A stretch of DNA of 64,000 nt from CAYZED01 sp964477445 (GCA_964477445.1 CAYZED010000003.1:134584-198583), one strand, 5' to 3'; counted from the first letter of the stretch, positions 34,538 to 44,391 are shown. Notes: generated by a model not told the origin, from the sequence alone. Numbers and translations are program-made.

Positions 34538-35551
34538 ATGAGTTCAATTAAAAAAGCCATATTTGGTATTTTAATTCTGTCCATCATTATTTCTACTGCA
34601 TCTTTAACTTACAGCATATTGAAGAAAGACATTAGTATCACTATTGAAAATCAACAAGAGAGTATATCAACATTTAAAAGTACAGTTAGCGAAGTACTTC
34701 AAGAAAAAAACATTTCAATTGGTGAGAACGATGTCATTAATTTTGACGAAAAAGAGAAACTTAAAGATGGGTTAGAAATAATAATTATTCGTGCTAAGAA
34801 AGTTAATATTAGTATGGATAATAAAATCAAAGTAATTATGTCGATTGGACCAACTATTGCAGATGTTTTAAAGCAAGTTGGTATTAATCTTGGAGAGAAA
34901 GATATTGTAATTCCAAAGTTAACTACAATCATAAAGGATGATTTTAATGTTAAAATCACAAAAGTTACTGAGAGAACAATATATAAAAAAATTCAGTTAG
35001 CATATGGAAGAGTTGTTGTTAGAGATCCAAAGATCGAAAAAGGTATTACGAAAATTGTTAGAGAAGGCAAGACAGGATTGAAAGAGCTTAAAATCAATGT
35101 CACTTATGCAGATGGAAAAGAAGTTAATCGAAAAACGGTGGCAGAGGTAGTTTTAAGAAAGCCGCTAAATAGTATATTTAAAGAGGGAACAAAAAATTTC
35201 GTAGCAATTTCTAGAGGAAGCAGCATGAATTTTTCTAGAGCGTTTTTTTCCAGAGCATCTGCATACTGGGCTGGGAGCTGCGGAAAGTCCAAATCAAATC
35301 CTGGATATGGTTGGACTTCAATGGGAGTAAAAGTTAAAAAAGGCATTGTAGCTGTTGATCCACATTATATCCCTTACGGAACATGGTTATATATTGAAGG
35401 CTATGGAATTGCTCTCGCTGCAGACACAGGCGGAGACATGAGAGGTAACAGAATTGATCTAGGGTTTGATAATGACTTTCAATGCAGATCGTTTGGAAGA
35501 AGAACAGTAAAAGTTTATATACTTGAAAAACCCAGGTATAATTTTAAATAA
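34538..35551 (+). CDS. yabE: YabE-like protein: DUF348-G5-3D cell-wall protein
   Basis: A 337-residue exported protein. An N-terminal membrane anchor (about residues 6-27) is followed by ubiquitin-like DUF348 repeats (about 30-140), a G5 domain (about 142-220) and a C-terminal 3D domain with the three conserved aspartates in ALAADTGGDMRGNRIDLGF near 299-317. The 3D fold is a lytic-transglycosylase-like barrel related to resuscitation factors. The order tatD-yabE-rnmV-rsmA matches Bacillus. The ATG lies 8 bases after AAGGAGG. Confidence 0.93.
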   Translation: MSSIKKAIFGILILSIIISTASLTYSILKKDISITIENQQESISTFKSTVSEVLQEKNISIGENDVINFDEKEKLKDGLEIIIIRAKKVNISMDNKIKVIMSIGPTIADVLKQVGINLGEKDIVIPKLTTIIKDDFNVKITKVTERTIYKKIQLAYGRVVVRDPKIEKGITKIVREGKTGLKELKINVTYADGKEVNRKTVAEVVLRKPLNSIFKEGTKNFVAISRGSSMNFSRAFFSRASAYWAGSCGKSKSNPGYGWTSMGVKVKKGIVAVDPHYIPYGTWLYIEGYGIALAADTGGDMRGNRIDLGFDNDFQCRSFGRRTVKVYILEKPRYNFK

Positions 35552-35561
35552 ATAAATGATA

Positions 35562-35596
35562 AAATGATGCTGTGCCTAAAAAACATAGCATCATTT
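35562..35596 (+). terminator. Hairpin between yabE and rnmV
   Basis: A 13-pair stem (35562-35574 with 35584-35596, one G-T pair; core AAATGATGCT). It has no strong T-run, so it may only attenuate read-through into rnmV. Confidence 0.55.
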
Positions 35597-35631
35597 CTTA
35601 TAGTAGCCAAATTTCTTATGTAGAGGGGAAA

Positions 35632-36198
35632 ATGTTGAAAAAAAAAATACAACAAATCATAGTGGTAGAGGGAAAAAACGATTACAATGCAGTAAGCCGA
35701 GCGGTCGATGCACATATAATTATTACTAGTGGATTTGGGCTAAATGCACAGATTTTAAGTGAAATAAAAACGGCTCAAGAAAAAAATGGAGTTATTGTCT
35801 TAACGGATCCAGATTTTATGGGAGAAAAAATAAGATCTATAATAGAAAAAAAAATACCGGGCGTATTACACGCTTATATATCTAGAAGAGATGGGACTGT
35901 AAACAAAGATATTGGTGTAGAAAATGCCTCGCCAGAAGTAATTTTGTCAGCCATAAAAAAAGCAATTTCTAGAGAAGAAAAATATGGCGAGACAGAAAAT
36001 GACAATTTCATTGAGTACACATCAATTGATTTATATAACTTCGGATTAAGTGGTTCTTCAAACAGCGAATCGCTGAGGGCAGATACAGCAGCAAAGCTTG
36101 GCCTTGGAAACTGTAATAGTAAACAATTTTTAACTAGATTGAATAAATATAAAATAAGTCGTTCGGAATTCATAAAGGAGATATCACATAATGAATAA
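35632..36198 (+). CDS. rnmV: Ribonuclease M5
   Basis: A 188-residue TOPRIM nuclease that matures 5S rRNA. Motifs are IIVVEGKNDYNAV near residue 7 and the acidic LTDPDFMGEKIR near 56. The start chosen is the ATG at 35632, just after AGAGGGG; the upstream in-frame GTG at 35572 lies in the terminator-like hairpin. Its end overlaps rsmA by 8 bases. Confidence 0.94.
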   Translation: MLKKKIQQIIVVEGKNDYNAVSRAVDAHIIITSGFGLNAQILSEIKTAQEKNGVIVLTDPDFMGEKIRSIIEKKIPGVLHAYISRRDGTVNKDIGVENASPEVILSAIKKAISREEKYGETENDNFIEYTSIDLYNFGLSGSSNSESLRADTAAKLGLGNCNSKQFLTRLNKYKISRSEFIKEISHNE

Positions 36199-37051
36199 GG
36201 CTATGTCATTAAAAGAGCAAACTATAGAACAGTTGAAAATACATGGATTTAGACTAAGTAAAGGTATGGGACAAAATTTTCTTATTGATGAGAATGTTCT
36301 AGTCGGAATATTAGATGGTGCCGAGATAGATAAAGATGATTATGTACTTGAAATAGGTCCTGGTTTTGGGGTATTAACTGGCGGGTTATGTAGTAGAGCT
36401 AAAAAAGTCGTCTCAGTTGAACTTGATCAAAGATTATTTGAAATTTTGAAGATAAACTTACATGGATTTGATAATTTTGAACTAATTGAAGGAGATATAC
36501 TTCAAACAGACATTAATAGTATAATTACAAATAAGTTTGATGGGCATAGTGCCAAAGTTGTTGCGAATTTACCATATTATATTACAACACCTATAATTAT
36601 GAGGCTTTTAGAAGAAGGTTATGATTTTAAGAGCATTACAGTGATGGTCCAAAAAGAAGTAGCAGATAGACTTTGTGCATCTCCGGGAACAAAAGAATAT
36701 GGTGCGATAACCATAACATCTTCTTTTTATGCTTCGGTCAAGAGGGTACTGGAAGTTCCCGCAAATTCATTTATTCCAGCCCCAGATGTTGATTCAACTG
36801 TAATTAGGTTTGATATTAGAGAAAAACCTCCGGTAGAAGTGTCTGACAAAAAACTATTTCTTAGATTAATTAAAGCTGGATTTGGACAAAGAAGAAAAAC
36901 ACTTCTTAACGCTCTGAATGCAGGTGGATTCTTTAAGACTAAAGCTGAAATTTGTGAAATTTTAATGAGTTGCAATGTTGAACCTTCGCGAAGAGGTGAA
37001 ACGCTTTCGATTAAAGAATACGCGGATATAGCAAATGAACTCTTAAAATGA
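36191..37051 (+). CDS. rsmA: 16S rRNA dimethyladenosine transferase RsmA (KsgA)
   Basis: 286 residues. The S-adenosylmethionine site is YVLEIGPGFGVLTGGL near residue 52, the catalytic motif NLPYYITTPIIM near 126, and the C-terminal domain contains FGQRRKTLLNAL near 234. It dimethylates two adenines in helix 45. The first ATG overlaps rnmV; a second ATG follows 12 bases later. Confidence 0.97.
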   Translation: MNKAMSLKEQTIEQLKIHGFRLSKGMGQNFLIDENVLVGILDGAEIDKDDYVLEIGPGFGVLTGGLCSRAKKVVSVELDQRLFEILKINLHGFDNFELIEGDILQTDINSIITNKFDGHSAKVVANLPYYITTPIIMRLLEEGYDFKSITVMVQKEVADRLCASPGTKEYGAITITSSFYASVKRVLEVPANSFIPAPDVDSTVIRFDIREKPPVEVSDKKLFLRLIKAGFGQRRKTLLNALNAGGFFKTKAEICEILMSCNVEPSRRGETLSIKEYADIANELLK

Positions 37052-37070
37052 GATCTCCTTGGGGTTTCCT

Positions 37071-37115
37071 ACGAAAATAAATCTTATATTTTCGTTATGC
37101 TTGTGCAAAAAGCAT
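37071..37115 (+). other. Two small hairpins between rsmA and the rodA-like gene
   Basis: ACGAAAATA (37071-37079) pairs with TATTTTCGT (37087-37095), and ATGCTT (37097-37102) with AAGCAT (37110-37115). The nonamer GGGTTTCCT occurs on both sides (37062 and 37123). No T-run, so the role is unclear. Confidence 0.45.
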
Positions 37116-37161
37116 TTTATGAGGGTTTCCTATATTAAAGAATAAATAAGGAAGTGATTAT

Positions 37162-38280
37162 TTGAGACTCGGAGATTTTATCGACAAAAAACTAGTAAGA
37201 AATATTGATATGCCACTCGTATTAACGTCTCTAGCGCTAATATTTATCGGATTTATGACTATTGCAAGTTCTCTATGGATATTTAACGGAGGAAGTCCAG
37301 CTAGACTAAAAATACAACTAGTGGCGTTTATTATTGGAATTGTTGCGGTTTTCATAGTTATGCTTTTTGATTATAATACGTTTGGCGACTTTGAAATCCC
37401 AATATATGTGATTAGTATGATTTTGCTAATTTTAGTTTTTATTTTTGGAGTGAGGATTAATGGAGCTTTAAGTTGGATAGACATAGGACCTGTGATGTTT
37501 CAGCCTTCAGAAGTAGTTAAAATTGGTTTTATTTTAGCATTTGCGAAACATTTAGAAAGAAAAAAAGACAAGCTCGAAAATATTTTAGATGTTCTTCCGA
37601 GCCTTTTGTATTTAGCAATTCCACTGGCCCTGATTTATAAACAGCCGGACGTGGGAACTATTTTAGTATTCATTTTTGTTGCATTCTTCATGATGTACGC
37701 GGCAGGATTAAGTTATAAATTAATTATTTTAGCTTTTGGTAGTTTATTTGCTTTGTTGCCAATCATATGGATTTTTTTCCTTCAGAATTACCAAAAGAAC
37801 AGAATTCTTACCTTTATAAATCCAGAGCTTGATCCTTCGGGTTCAGGATATAACGTAATTCAGTCAAAAATCGCAATCGGCTCTGGTATGTTCTTTGGAA
37901 AAGGTTTTTTTAAAGGAACTCAAAATCTACTCGGATTTATCCCTGCGAGACAGACGGACTTTATTTTTTCTGTTTTAGGCGAAGAAGCAGGTTTTGTGGG
38001 AAGCGTGCTTGTTGTTCTATTATTTGTATTTTTAATGTATAGAATATTGTTTATAGCAAAAGCATCAAAAAATGATTACGGAATGATTGTTTGCACAGGA
38101 ATTATGGCTATGTTCCTATTCCACGTATTAGAAAACATCGGCATGACTATTCAGTTAATGCCAGTAACCGGCATTCCTCTCCCGTTTATCAGTTATGGAG
38201 GTAGTTCACTACTTACCAATATGGTCGCATTGGGGATAGTAATCAACATCGGAATGCGGCGACAAGTCATAAGATTCTAG
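37162..38280 (+). CDS. RodA/FtsW family peptidoglycan polymerase
   Basis: A 372-residue SEDS-family glycosyltransferase with about ten membrane segments. The family signatures are GALSWIDIGPVMFQPSEVVKIG near 95-116, KQPDVGTILV near 157, and the C-terminal GIPLPFISYGGSSLLTNMVALG near 336-357. It polymerises lipid II with a partner class B penicillin-binding protein, not encoded here. Length and sequence fit RodA best. The start is a TTG following AAGGAAGTGA. Confidence 0.92.
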   Translation: MRLGDFIDKKLVRNIDMPLVLTSLALIFIGFMTIASSLWIFNGGSPARLKIQLVAFIIGIVAVFIVMLFDYNTFGDFEIPIYVISMILLILVFIFGVRINGALSWIDIGPVMFQPSEVVKIGFILAFAKHLERKKDKLENILDVLPSLLYLAIPLALIYKQPDVGTILVFIFVAFFMMYAAGLSYKLIILAFGSLFALLPIIWIFFLQNYQKNRILTFINPELDPSGSGYNVIQSKIAIGSGMFFGKGFFKGTQNLLGFIPARQTDFIFSVLGEEAGFVGSVLVVLLFVFLMYRILFIAKASKNDYGMIVCTGIMAMFLFHVLENIGMTIQLMPVTGIPLPFISYGGSSLLTNMVALGIVINIGMRRQVIRF

Positions 38281-38284
38281 CGGA

Positions 38285-38325
38285 CAAACCGCTCTATTTC
38301 TCAGATGAAATATTTTGCGGGTTTG
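38285..38325. terminator. Weak hairpin in the convergent gap before fhs
   Basis: CAAACCGC (38285-38292) pairs with GCGGGTTTG (38317-38325, one bulge), and an inner ATTTC-GAAAT stem lies between. No T-run on either strand, so terminator function is uncertain. Confidence 0.4.
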
Positions 38326-38345
38326 AAAAAGTATATTTTCTATGT

Positions 38346-40019
38346 TTAGAAAAGTCCTGTGATTACTCCGTTTTCATCGATGTCGATTTTTTCGGCTGAA
38401 GGAACTTTTGGAAGTCCTGGCATCGTCATAATATCTCCACAGAATGCTACTATGAAGCCAGCACCAGCGGATACTTTTATATCCTTAATAGTTATTCTAA
38501 AACCAGTAGGTCGACCTAATAGCGCTGGGTTATCAGAGAACGAATACTGAGTTTTAGCCATACATATCGGAAATTTATCTAATTGAAGGCTCTCGAGCCT
38601 TCTTATTTCTTTTATGGCTTTATCAGAAAAATCAACACCATCAGCTCCATAATTCAATTTTGCGATACTATTAATCTTTGATTCTATCGTATCATTAGCG
38701 TCATAAAGAAAATGGAAATCGTTTTCTTTAGTAGCAGCAGCAACTACTTTTTCGGCTAAATCGAGACCGCCTATTCCACCCTTTTCCCAGACCTCACAAA
38801 GAGAAACTTCAACTCCAACAGTTTTGCATTTTTCAAGAAGAAGATTAACTTCTGCATCTGAATCACTATAAAACTTATTTAAGGAAACTATGGCAGGAAG
38901 ACCATATGAACGAATATTTTCTATGTGTTTTTCGAGGTTTGAGAAGCCTTTGTTTAAAGCATCTAAATTTTCAATTGTCAAGTTGTTTTTAGGCACTCCA
39001 CCATGCATTTTAAGAGCTCTAATAGTTGCAACTACTACAACAGCTGAAGGAGTAAGACCGCCATATCTACATTTTATATTCATGAATTTTTCGGCTCCCA
39101 AATCAGCTCCAAATCCAGCTTCAGTAACTAAATAATCACAAAGTTTAAGGCCTAATTTAGTTGCCAAAATAGAATTACAACCATGAGCAATATTTGCAAA
39201 CGGTCCTCCGTGCACAAAAGCTGGTGTATTTTCCAGTGTCTGTACTAGATTTGGTTTAATAGCTTCTCTCATTAGAAGAGTCATAGCGCCATGAACTTTA
39301 AGGTCAGCAACGGTGATAGGCTGATTTTCATATGAGTATGCAACAATTATTTTTCCAAAACGCTCTTTTAAATCCATTAAAGATGTAGATAAACAAAGGA
39401 TTGCCATGATTTCAGAAGCAACAGTTATCATGAAACCATCTTCTCTTACAAAACCGTTTGCTTTTCCACCTAAACCAACCACTGTTTGCCTTAATGCTCG
39501 ATCGTTCATATCCATAACTCTTTTCCAAACGATTTGTCGAGTATCAATATTTAGTAAATTACCTTGATGAATATGATTATCAATAGTAGCAGCAAGAAGA
39601 TTATTTGCAGTAGTGATTGCATGCATATCACCTGTGAAATGAAGATTTATATCTTCCATTGGGATTACTTGTGCATATCCGCCGCCTGCAGCTCCACCTT
39701 TTATCCCAAAAACCGGTCCGAGAGACGGCTCCCTTAATGCAATTACTGCACTCTTGCCCAGTTTAACTAATGCCTGTCCTAAACCAACTGTGGTAGTAGA
39801 TTTACCTTCACCAGCCGGCGTTGGTGTAATAGCAGTTACGAGGATTAGTTTTCCGTTTTTTTTATCCTTTAAGCGATCAAAAACCTCCATGTTTACTTTC
39901 GCTTTGTATTTCCCATAAGTATCAATCTCATCATCGGTGAATCCTAGCATCTTTGAGATTTCGAGAATAGGGATCATTTTAGCTTCTTGAGCGATTTCGA
40001 TATCTGATTTAAAAGCCAT
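38346..40019 (-). CDS. fhs: Formate-tetrahydrofolate ligase
   Basis: A 557-residue enzyme that makes 10-formyl-tetrahydrofolate from formate and ATP, or runs in reverse to make ATP in purine- or amino-acid-fermenting anaerobes. The P-loop TPTPAGEGKSTTTVGLGQAL lies near residue 67, followed by REPSLGPVFGIKGGAAGGGY near 97. The ATG follows GGAGG. It is a single gene opposite its neighbours; no other folate-pathway gene is in the window. Confidence 0.98.
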   Translation of the reverse strand: MAFKSDIEIAQEAKMIPILEISKMLGFTDDEIDTYGKYKAKVNMEVFDRLKDKKNGKLILVTAITPTPAGEGKSTTTVGLGQALVKLGKSAVIALREPSLGPVFGIKGGAAGGGYAQVIPMEDINLHFTGDMHAITTANNLLAATIDNHIHQGNLLNIDTRQIVWKRVMDMNDRALRQTVVGLGGKANGFVREDGFMITVASEIMAILCLSTSLMDLKERFGKIIVAYSYENQPITVADLKVHGAMTLLMREAIKPNLVQTLENTPAFVHGGPFANIAHGCNSILATKLGLKLCDYLVTEAGFGADLGAEKFMNIKCRYGGLTPSAVVVVATIRALKMHGGVPKNNLTIENLDALNKGFSNLEKHIENIRSYGLPAIVSLNKFYSDSDAEVNLLLEKCKTVGVEVSLCEVWEKGGIGGLDLAEKVVAAATKENDFHFLYDANDTIESKINSIAKLNYGADGVDFSDKAIKEIRRLESLQLDKFPICMAKTQYSFSDNPALLGRPTGFRITIKDIKVSAGAGFIVAFCGDIMTMPGLPKVPSAEKIDIDENGVITGLF

Positions 40020-40195
40020 TGAATATTCCTCCGTTTTATTTTTTTGGTTAATATCTCGTAAATTTTTATCACTAAGCTTAACATAGAAAGATATTAAGAA
40101 ATAATAATTTATCTATATAATCTTACTATAAGGAAATAATTTAGTAAACGAATTAATGTAAATGTCGGAATTGTTTGAATTATTAATAAAATTTT

Positions 40196-40224
40196 TTGAC
40201 AATAATTTGATATCGTGGTATTAT
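40196..40224 (+). promoter_or_regulatory. Promoter of veg
   Basis: TTGACA (40196-40201), a 17-base spacer and TATTAT (40219-40224). Confidence 0.82.
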
Positions 40225-40249
40225 AATAATAATGAAAGAAGGTGGCAAA

Positions 40250-40522
40250 ATGGCGTCAAAGAATACTCTATCTCATATCAAAAGCGATGTTGACAGTCAC
40301 GTAGGAGAAAAAGTTGTTTTAAGATCTAACATAGGCCGCAGGAAATCAAGTGTCCGACAGGGAATTATTGAAAAAACATATCCTTCAATTTTCTTGGTTC
40401 GATTCGAAAAAGGAATTGAAGAAGAGGCTGGTCAGTTAACTACTTATAGTTACAGTGATCTACTGACGAAAACCATTGAATTGTATCATAGTAATGATAA
40501 TCACCAGATTGGTAAAATGTAA
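40250..40522 (+). CDS. veg: Veg family protein
   Basis: A 90-residue DUF1021 protein similar to Bacillus Veg, a small highly expressed protein linked to biofilm matrix control and lying just after rsmA in Bacillus. Conserved parts are the N-terminal ALSHIK-like segment, RSNIGRRKSSVRQGIIEKTYP and SYSDLLTKTIEL. The start chosen is the ATG at 40250, 4 bases after AAGGTGG; an upstream ATG (40232) would include that site. Confidence 0.9.
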   Translation: MASKNTLSHIKSDVDSHVGEKVVLRSNIGRRKSSVRQGIIEKTYPSIFLVRFEKGIEEEAGQLTTYSYSDLLTKTIELYHSNDNHQIGKM

Positions 40523-40537
40523 AAAATATGATTAACG

Positions 40538-40568
40538 AAGGGCTTCATTTTCAGGAGGTCCTTTTTGT
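40538..40568 (+). terminator. Terminator after veg
   Basis: A 9-pair stem with two G-T pairs (40538-40546 with 40555-40563) followed by five T. Confidence 0.7.
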
Positions 40569-40881
40569 TTGCAAAAAAATGCACACTTTAGTTGTTTTTT
40601 ATTATTTCAAAATAAATTTCAAAATAATATATATGCATAAAATAATTGTGAAGCGATTTATTTGGACACTATCTATATAGAGTTAATGAGCAAAAAAAAC
40701 CACATATAGTAATAGTTACAGAGATTATTATGTATTAATATTCTGAAAAAAAAAGAAATATACACTTCTTGCATATTTCGATGCCTAATGGGGTCTTTAC
40801 GATGTTTTTACATAGTTATATACTTGAAATATAGCTATTAACAAATCGGTTAATATTTTAAATTAAAGGAGGCAAAACATA
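40569..40881. promoter_or_regulatory. Leader region of arcA
   Basis: About 310 AT-rich bases. ATTTCAAAATAA is repeated directly near 40600-40630, and ATAGTTATA (40812-40820) pairs with TATAGCTAT (40830-40838). AAAGGAGG lies just before the arcA start. No clear ARG box or promoter pair is recognised. Confidence 0.4.
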
Positions 40882-42120
40882 ATGAGTATCGAACGTTCAA
40901 ACACATTTTTGAATGTGACATCTGAGATTGGAAAATTGAATGCAGTATTGCTTCATAAACCAGGTAAAGAACTGGAAGGCCTAACTCCGGATTACCTAAA
41001 AGAATTATTATTTGATGACATCCCATGGCTAAAGAAGATGAAATCTGAGCATGATGAATTTGCGAACTTATTAAGAAGTAGAGGCACGAAGGTTTATTAC
41101 GTCCAAGAAATGTTAACAGAAGTAATGCAAGATGAAAATGTTAAACGAAGTTTTATTAGAGAGATATTGAGCAGTTGCAGAGTTGATAATCCAGAATTAT
41201 TAGATGAACTTTCGACATTTTTGGAATCAAGGAGCGCGGAAGAAGTTGTTGAAATATCAGTTGCTGGGCTAAATAAAAAGGACGTTCCAATTACCACCAG
41301 AAAATTTGGATTAGTTGATTATATTAACGAAGATAATCCAATGTTTATTAATCCATTACCAAATTTATATTTCACTAGAGATCCAGCTGCTACAATTGGC
41401 AGGGGACTAAGCATAAACAGTATGCATACAAATGCCAGAAGAAGAGAACCGATGATAATTAAGTATATCTATGATTTTCATCCTTTGATTAATAAAGAAT
41501 TGTCTCCTCTTTGGTATAATCCGACCTACACTAATAGTATTGAAGGTGGGGATGAGTTAGTTCTAAACAAAAATGTTATAGCCATTGGTTGTAGCGAAAG
41601 GACCTCGCCAGCAGGGATAGAAACAATAGCAAGAAATATGTTTGCAGGGAGCGACGATATTCGAGAAGTACTTGCAGTTCAGATTCCACCCGTCAGAGCT
41701 TTTATGCACCTTGATACTGTATTTACAATGGTTGACCACGATAAGTTCACTATTTATCCTGGGATTCAGGACAAAGTCAGAGTGTTTAAGCTTGAAAGAG
41801 GATCAAACGGTCATATTAAGGTGAACAAAGAAGATGGGTTATTACCAGCTTTGAAGAGGGCGTTGAACCTTCCAGCTATTAATCTCATTCAAAGTGGCGG
41901 TGGTGATTTTATTACAGCTGCAAGGGAACAATGGAATGATTCTACGAATACATTGGCTATAGCGCCAGGCGTGGTCGTAACCTATTCTAGGAATGAAGTT
42001 TCAAATGAAGTATTAAGAAAAAATGGTATAGAAGTCTTAGAAATTGATGGCTCGGAACTAGTAAGAGGCAGAGGGGGACCGCGTTGTATGAGCATGCCTT
42101 TGAATAGAGATGATCTGTAA
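40882..42120 (+). CDS. arcA: Arginine deiminase
   Basis: A 412-residue enzyme that converts arginine to citrulline and ammonia, the first step of the arginine deiminase pathway. Visible motifs are NLYFTRDPAATIG near residue 161, EGGDELVLNKNV near 220, FMHLDTVFTMVD near 273, and the C-terminal GRGGPRCMSMPLNR with the nucleophilic cysteine near 402. The ATG follows AAAGGAGG. argF and arcC follow in pathway order but with 88-225-base gaps. Confidence 0.97.
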   Translation: MSIERSNTFLNVTSEIGKLNAVLLHKPGKELEGLTPDYLKELLFDDIPWLKKMKSEHDEFANLLRSRGTKVYYVQEMLTEVMQDENVKRSFIREILSSCRVDNPELLDELSTFLESRSAEEVVEISVAGLNKKDVPITTRKFGLVDYINEDNPMFINPLPNLYFTRDPAATIGRGLSINSMHTNARRREPMIIKYIYDFHPLINKELSPLWYNPTYTNSIEGGDELVLNKNVIAIGCSERTSPAGIETIARNMFAGSDDIREVLAVQIPPVRAFMHLDTVFTMVDHDKFTIYPGIQDKVRVFKLERGSNGHIKVNKEDGLLPALKRALNLPAINLIQSGGGDFITAAREQWNDSTNTLAIAPGVVVTYSRNEVSNEVLRKNGIEVLEIDGSELVRGRGGPRCMSMPLNRDDL

Positions 42121-42124
42121 AAAA

Positions 42125-42186
42125 CGCATACTCACGCATACTCACGCATACTCACGCATACTCATGCATACTCACGCATACTCATG
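42125..42186 (+). repeat. 10-bp tandem repeat after arcA
   Basis: Unit CTCACGCATA repeated five full times (42131-42180, one copy with T for C) with partial units on both sides, starting 4 bases after the arcA stop codon. It has no dyad symmetry or T-run, so it is not a terminator. The copy number may vary by slippage. Confidence 0.93.
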
Positions 42187-42345
42187 TCCGATGATGTTGA
42201 ATATGAAAATATGAGTAATTCTGCATAAAACCGAGCAAATTGGAGCGTTGACCACATAATACATATAAAATATAATCAGATTAGTTAATTACGGATTATA
42301 TAATCATAAATGGACGTTTAATAAAATTTTAAAGGAGAATAAAAA

Positions 42346-43332
42346 ATGGCAGTTAATCTTAAAGGAAGAAGCTTTCTTACATTAATGGATTTCACACCTT
42401 CAGAGTTCAGATATCTTCTGGACCTATCACATGATCTAAAAGCAAAGAAGAGAATGGGCGTTTTTAATTACATGCTAAAGGGGAAGAATATTGTTCTTCT
42501 TTTTGAAAAAGCATCCACTAGAACAAGATGTGCATTTGAAGTAGCGGCCCTTGAAGAAGGTGCTCATGTTACGTTTTTAGACGGAAACAGCTCACAGATG
42601 GGTAAAAAAGAATCTCTCGAAGATTCAGCTAAAGTTCTTGGAAGATTTTTTGATGGTATTGAGTACAGAGGGTTTAAGCAACAAGTTGTTGAAGATTTAG
42701 CGAAGTTCTCTGGAGTTCCCGTTTGGAACGGCCTCACAGATATTGACCACCCAACTCAGATTCTTGCAGACTTCCTCACAATCGAAGAACATGTAGCTAA
42801 ACCTTTGAATAAAGTTAAATTAGTATTTGCTGGGGATATCAGAAATAACATGTCATACGCTCTTATGTATGGCGCTGTTAAGACTGGTATGCATTTTGTA
42901 GGCCTTGGACCAGAAGAACTTTACCCAGATCCAATAATGCTCGAAAAAATTAAAGAAGCAGCTAAAGAAACAGGAGCGATTATAGAAATTACTTCAGATG
43001 TTAATGACATAAAAGGCGCCGATGTAATATACACTGATGTTTGGGCATCCATGGGTGAAGAAGATCAGATTCCTGCTAGAGTAGCTCTTTTAACACCTTA
43101 TAAAGTTACTATGGAAATGTTAAATGTAACAGAAAATCCAGAAGTAATTTTCCTTCATTGTTTACCAGCTTTCCACGATTTTGAAACAAAAATGGCTAAA
43201 GATCAGATGGCTTTAGGTCATGATATTAGAGAAGTTACAGATGAAGTTTTCAGAAGTAAACATTCAGTAGTTTTTGATGAAGCAGAAAACAGAATGCATA
43301 CAATAAAAGCGGTAATGGTAGCCACACTATAG
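42346..43332 (+). CDS. argF: Ornithine carbamoyltransferase
   Basis: A 328-residue transcarbamoylase; with arcA and arcC as neighbours it is probably the catabolic enzyme (arcB), splitting citrulline into ornithine and carbamoyl phosphate. Motifs are EKASTRTRCAFE near residue 53, HPTQILADFLT near 137, and FLHCLPAFHD near 268. The ATG follows AAAGGAGAA. Transcription may be shared with arcC, 88 bases downstream. Confidence 0.96.
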   Translation: MAVNLKGRSFLTLMDFTPSEFRYLLDLSHDLKAKKRMGVFNYMLKGKNIVLLFEKASTRTRCAFEVAALEEGAHVTFLDGNSSQMGKKESLEDSAKVLGRFFDGIEYRGFKQQVVEDLAKFSGVPVWNGLTDIDHPTQILADFLTIEEHVAKPLNKVKLVFAGDIRNNMSYALMYGAVKTGMHFVGLGPEELYPDPIMLEKIKEAAKETGAIIEITSDVNDIKGADVIYTDVWASMGEEDQIPARVALLTPYKVTMEMLNVTENPEVIFLHCLPAFHDFETKMAKDQMALGHDIREVTDEVFRSKHSVVFDEAENRMHTIKAVMVATL

Positions 43333-43420
43333 AGCTTTTTTACAGAATAGAAACATATTCTGTTATAAGATGTAAATTAGACCTGTAGAAAACTGAAATA
43401 TTTGTTGAAGGAGAAAAATA

Positions 43421-44365
43421 ATGGCTGATAAAAAAGTAGTAGTAGCACTTGGTGGTAATGCACTGCAGGACTCTAATTCTGATGCGACAGCAGAAGCACA
43501 GCTTAATATAGTAAAAAACACAGTTGAATATCTAGCTGAAATGAGTTGCAGTGGATATGAATTAGCAGTTGTCCATGGTAATGGTCCTCAAGTGGGAAGA
43601 ATTGTGTTGGCACTCGACGCAGCACACGATATCACACCTGCTATGCCTTTTGATGTTTGTGGGGCTATGAGTCAAGGATATATTGGATATCATATTCAAC
43701 AAGCACTTAAATATGCATTAGCAAAAAGAAATAGAAAAATACCGGTAGTTTCATTGATTACTCAAGTAGTTGTGGATAAAGACGATCCTGCCTTCCAAAA
43801 ACCAACGAAACCAATCGGAGCATTCTACACTAAGGAACAAGCCGATAAGCTAGCAGAAGAAAAAGGGTTCACCATGAAAGAAGATGCTGGCAGAGGTTGG
43901 AGAAGAGTCGTAGCGTCACCAATTCCAAAGAGAATTGTTGAAATTGACTCGGTTCTGAAACTTTGGAGTACGACTATCGTAGTTACATGCGGCGGCGGCG
44001 GTGTTCCAGTAATAGAGCATGAAGATGGCTCTGTTGAAGGCGTAGCAGCAGTTATCGATAAGGATTTAGCAGCTGAAAGATTGGCTGAAGAAGTTGAAGC
44101 AGATATTCTTATGATACTTACTGAAGTAGAAAAAGTAGCTATTAACTTCGGCAAACCAGAACAAAAAAATCTAGGACAAGTTACAGTAGCTGAAATTGAG
44201 AAGTATATGGCCGAAGGACATTTTGCTCCAGGTAGTATGCTTCCTAAGGTTCAGGCAGCAGTTAAATTTGCTAAAGCATTCCCAGGCAGAAAAGCAATAA
44301 TAACATCGCTTTTCAAAGGCGTTGAAGCTTTAAACGGAAATGCAGGAACAGTAATTACGATGTAG
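43421..44365 (+). CDS. arcC: Carbamate kinase
   Basis: A 314-residue amino-acid kinase-fold enzyme that makes ATP from carbamoyl phosphate and ADP, the energy-yielding step of the pathway. Motifs are VVALGGNALQD near residue 5, VVHGNGPQVGRI near 47, VTCGGGGVPV near 187, and the Asp/Glu segment AAVIDKDLAAERLAEE near 209. Followed by a strong terminator, so the pathway unit ends here. Confidence 0.97.
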   Translation: MADKKVVVALGGNALQDSNSDATAEAQLNIVKNTVEYLAEMSCSGYELAVVHGNGPQVGRIVLALDAAHDITPAMPFDVCGAMSQGYIGYHIQQALKYALAKRNRKIPVVSLITQVVVDKDDPAFQKPTKPIGAFYTKEQADKLAEEKGFTMKEDAGRGWRRVVASPIPKRIVEIDSVLKLWSTTIVVTCGGGGVPVIEHEDGSVEGVAAVIDKDLAAERLAEEVEADILMILTEVEKVAINFGKPEQKNLGQVTVAEIEKYMAEGHFAPGSMLPKVQAAVKFAKAFPGRKAIITSLFKGVEALNGNAGTVITM

Positions 44366-44391
44366 TCATTTCAATATAAAAGATACTGAGC

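Noticed and set aside
42125..42186. Short CRISPR-like or terminator repeat after arcA
   Set aside because: The 10-bp unit repeats head to tail without spacers and has no dyad symmetry or T-run.
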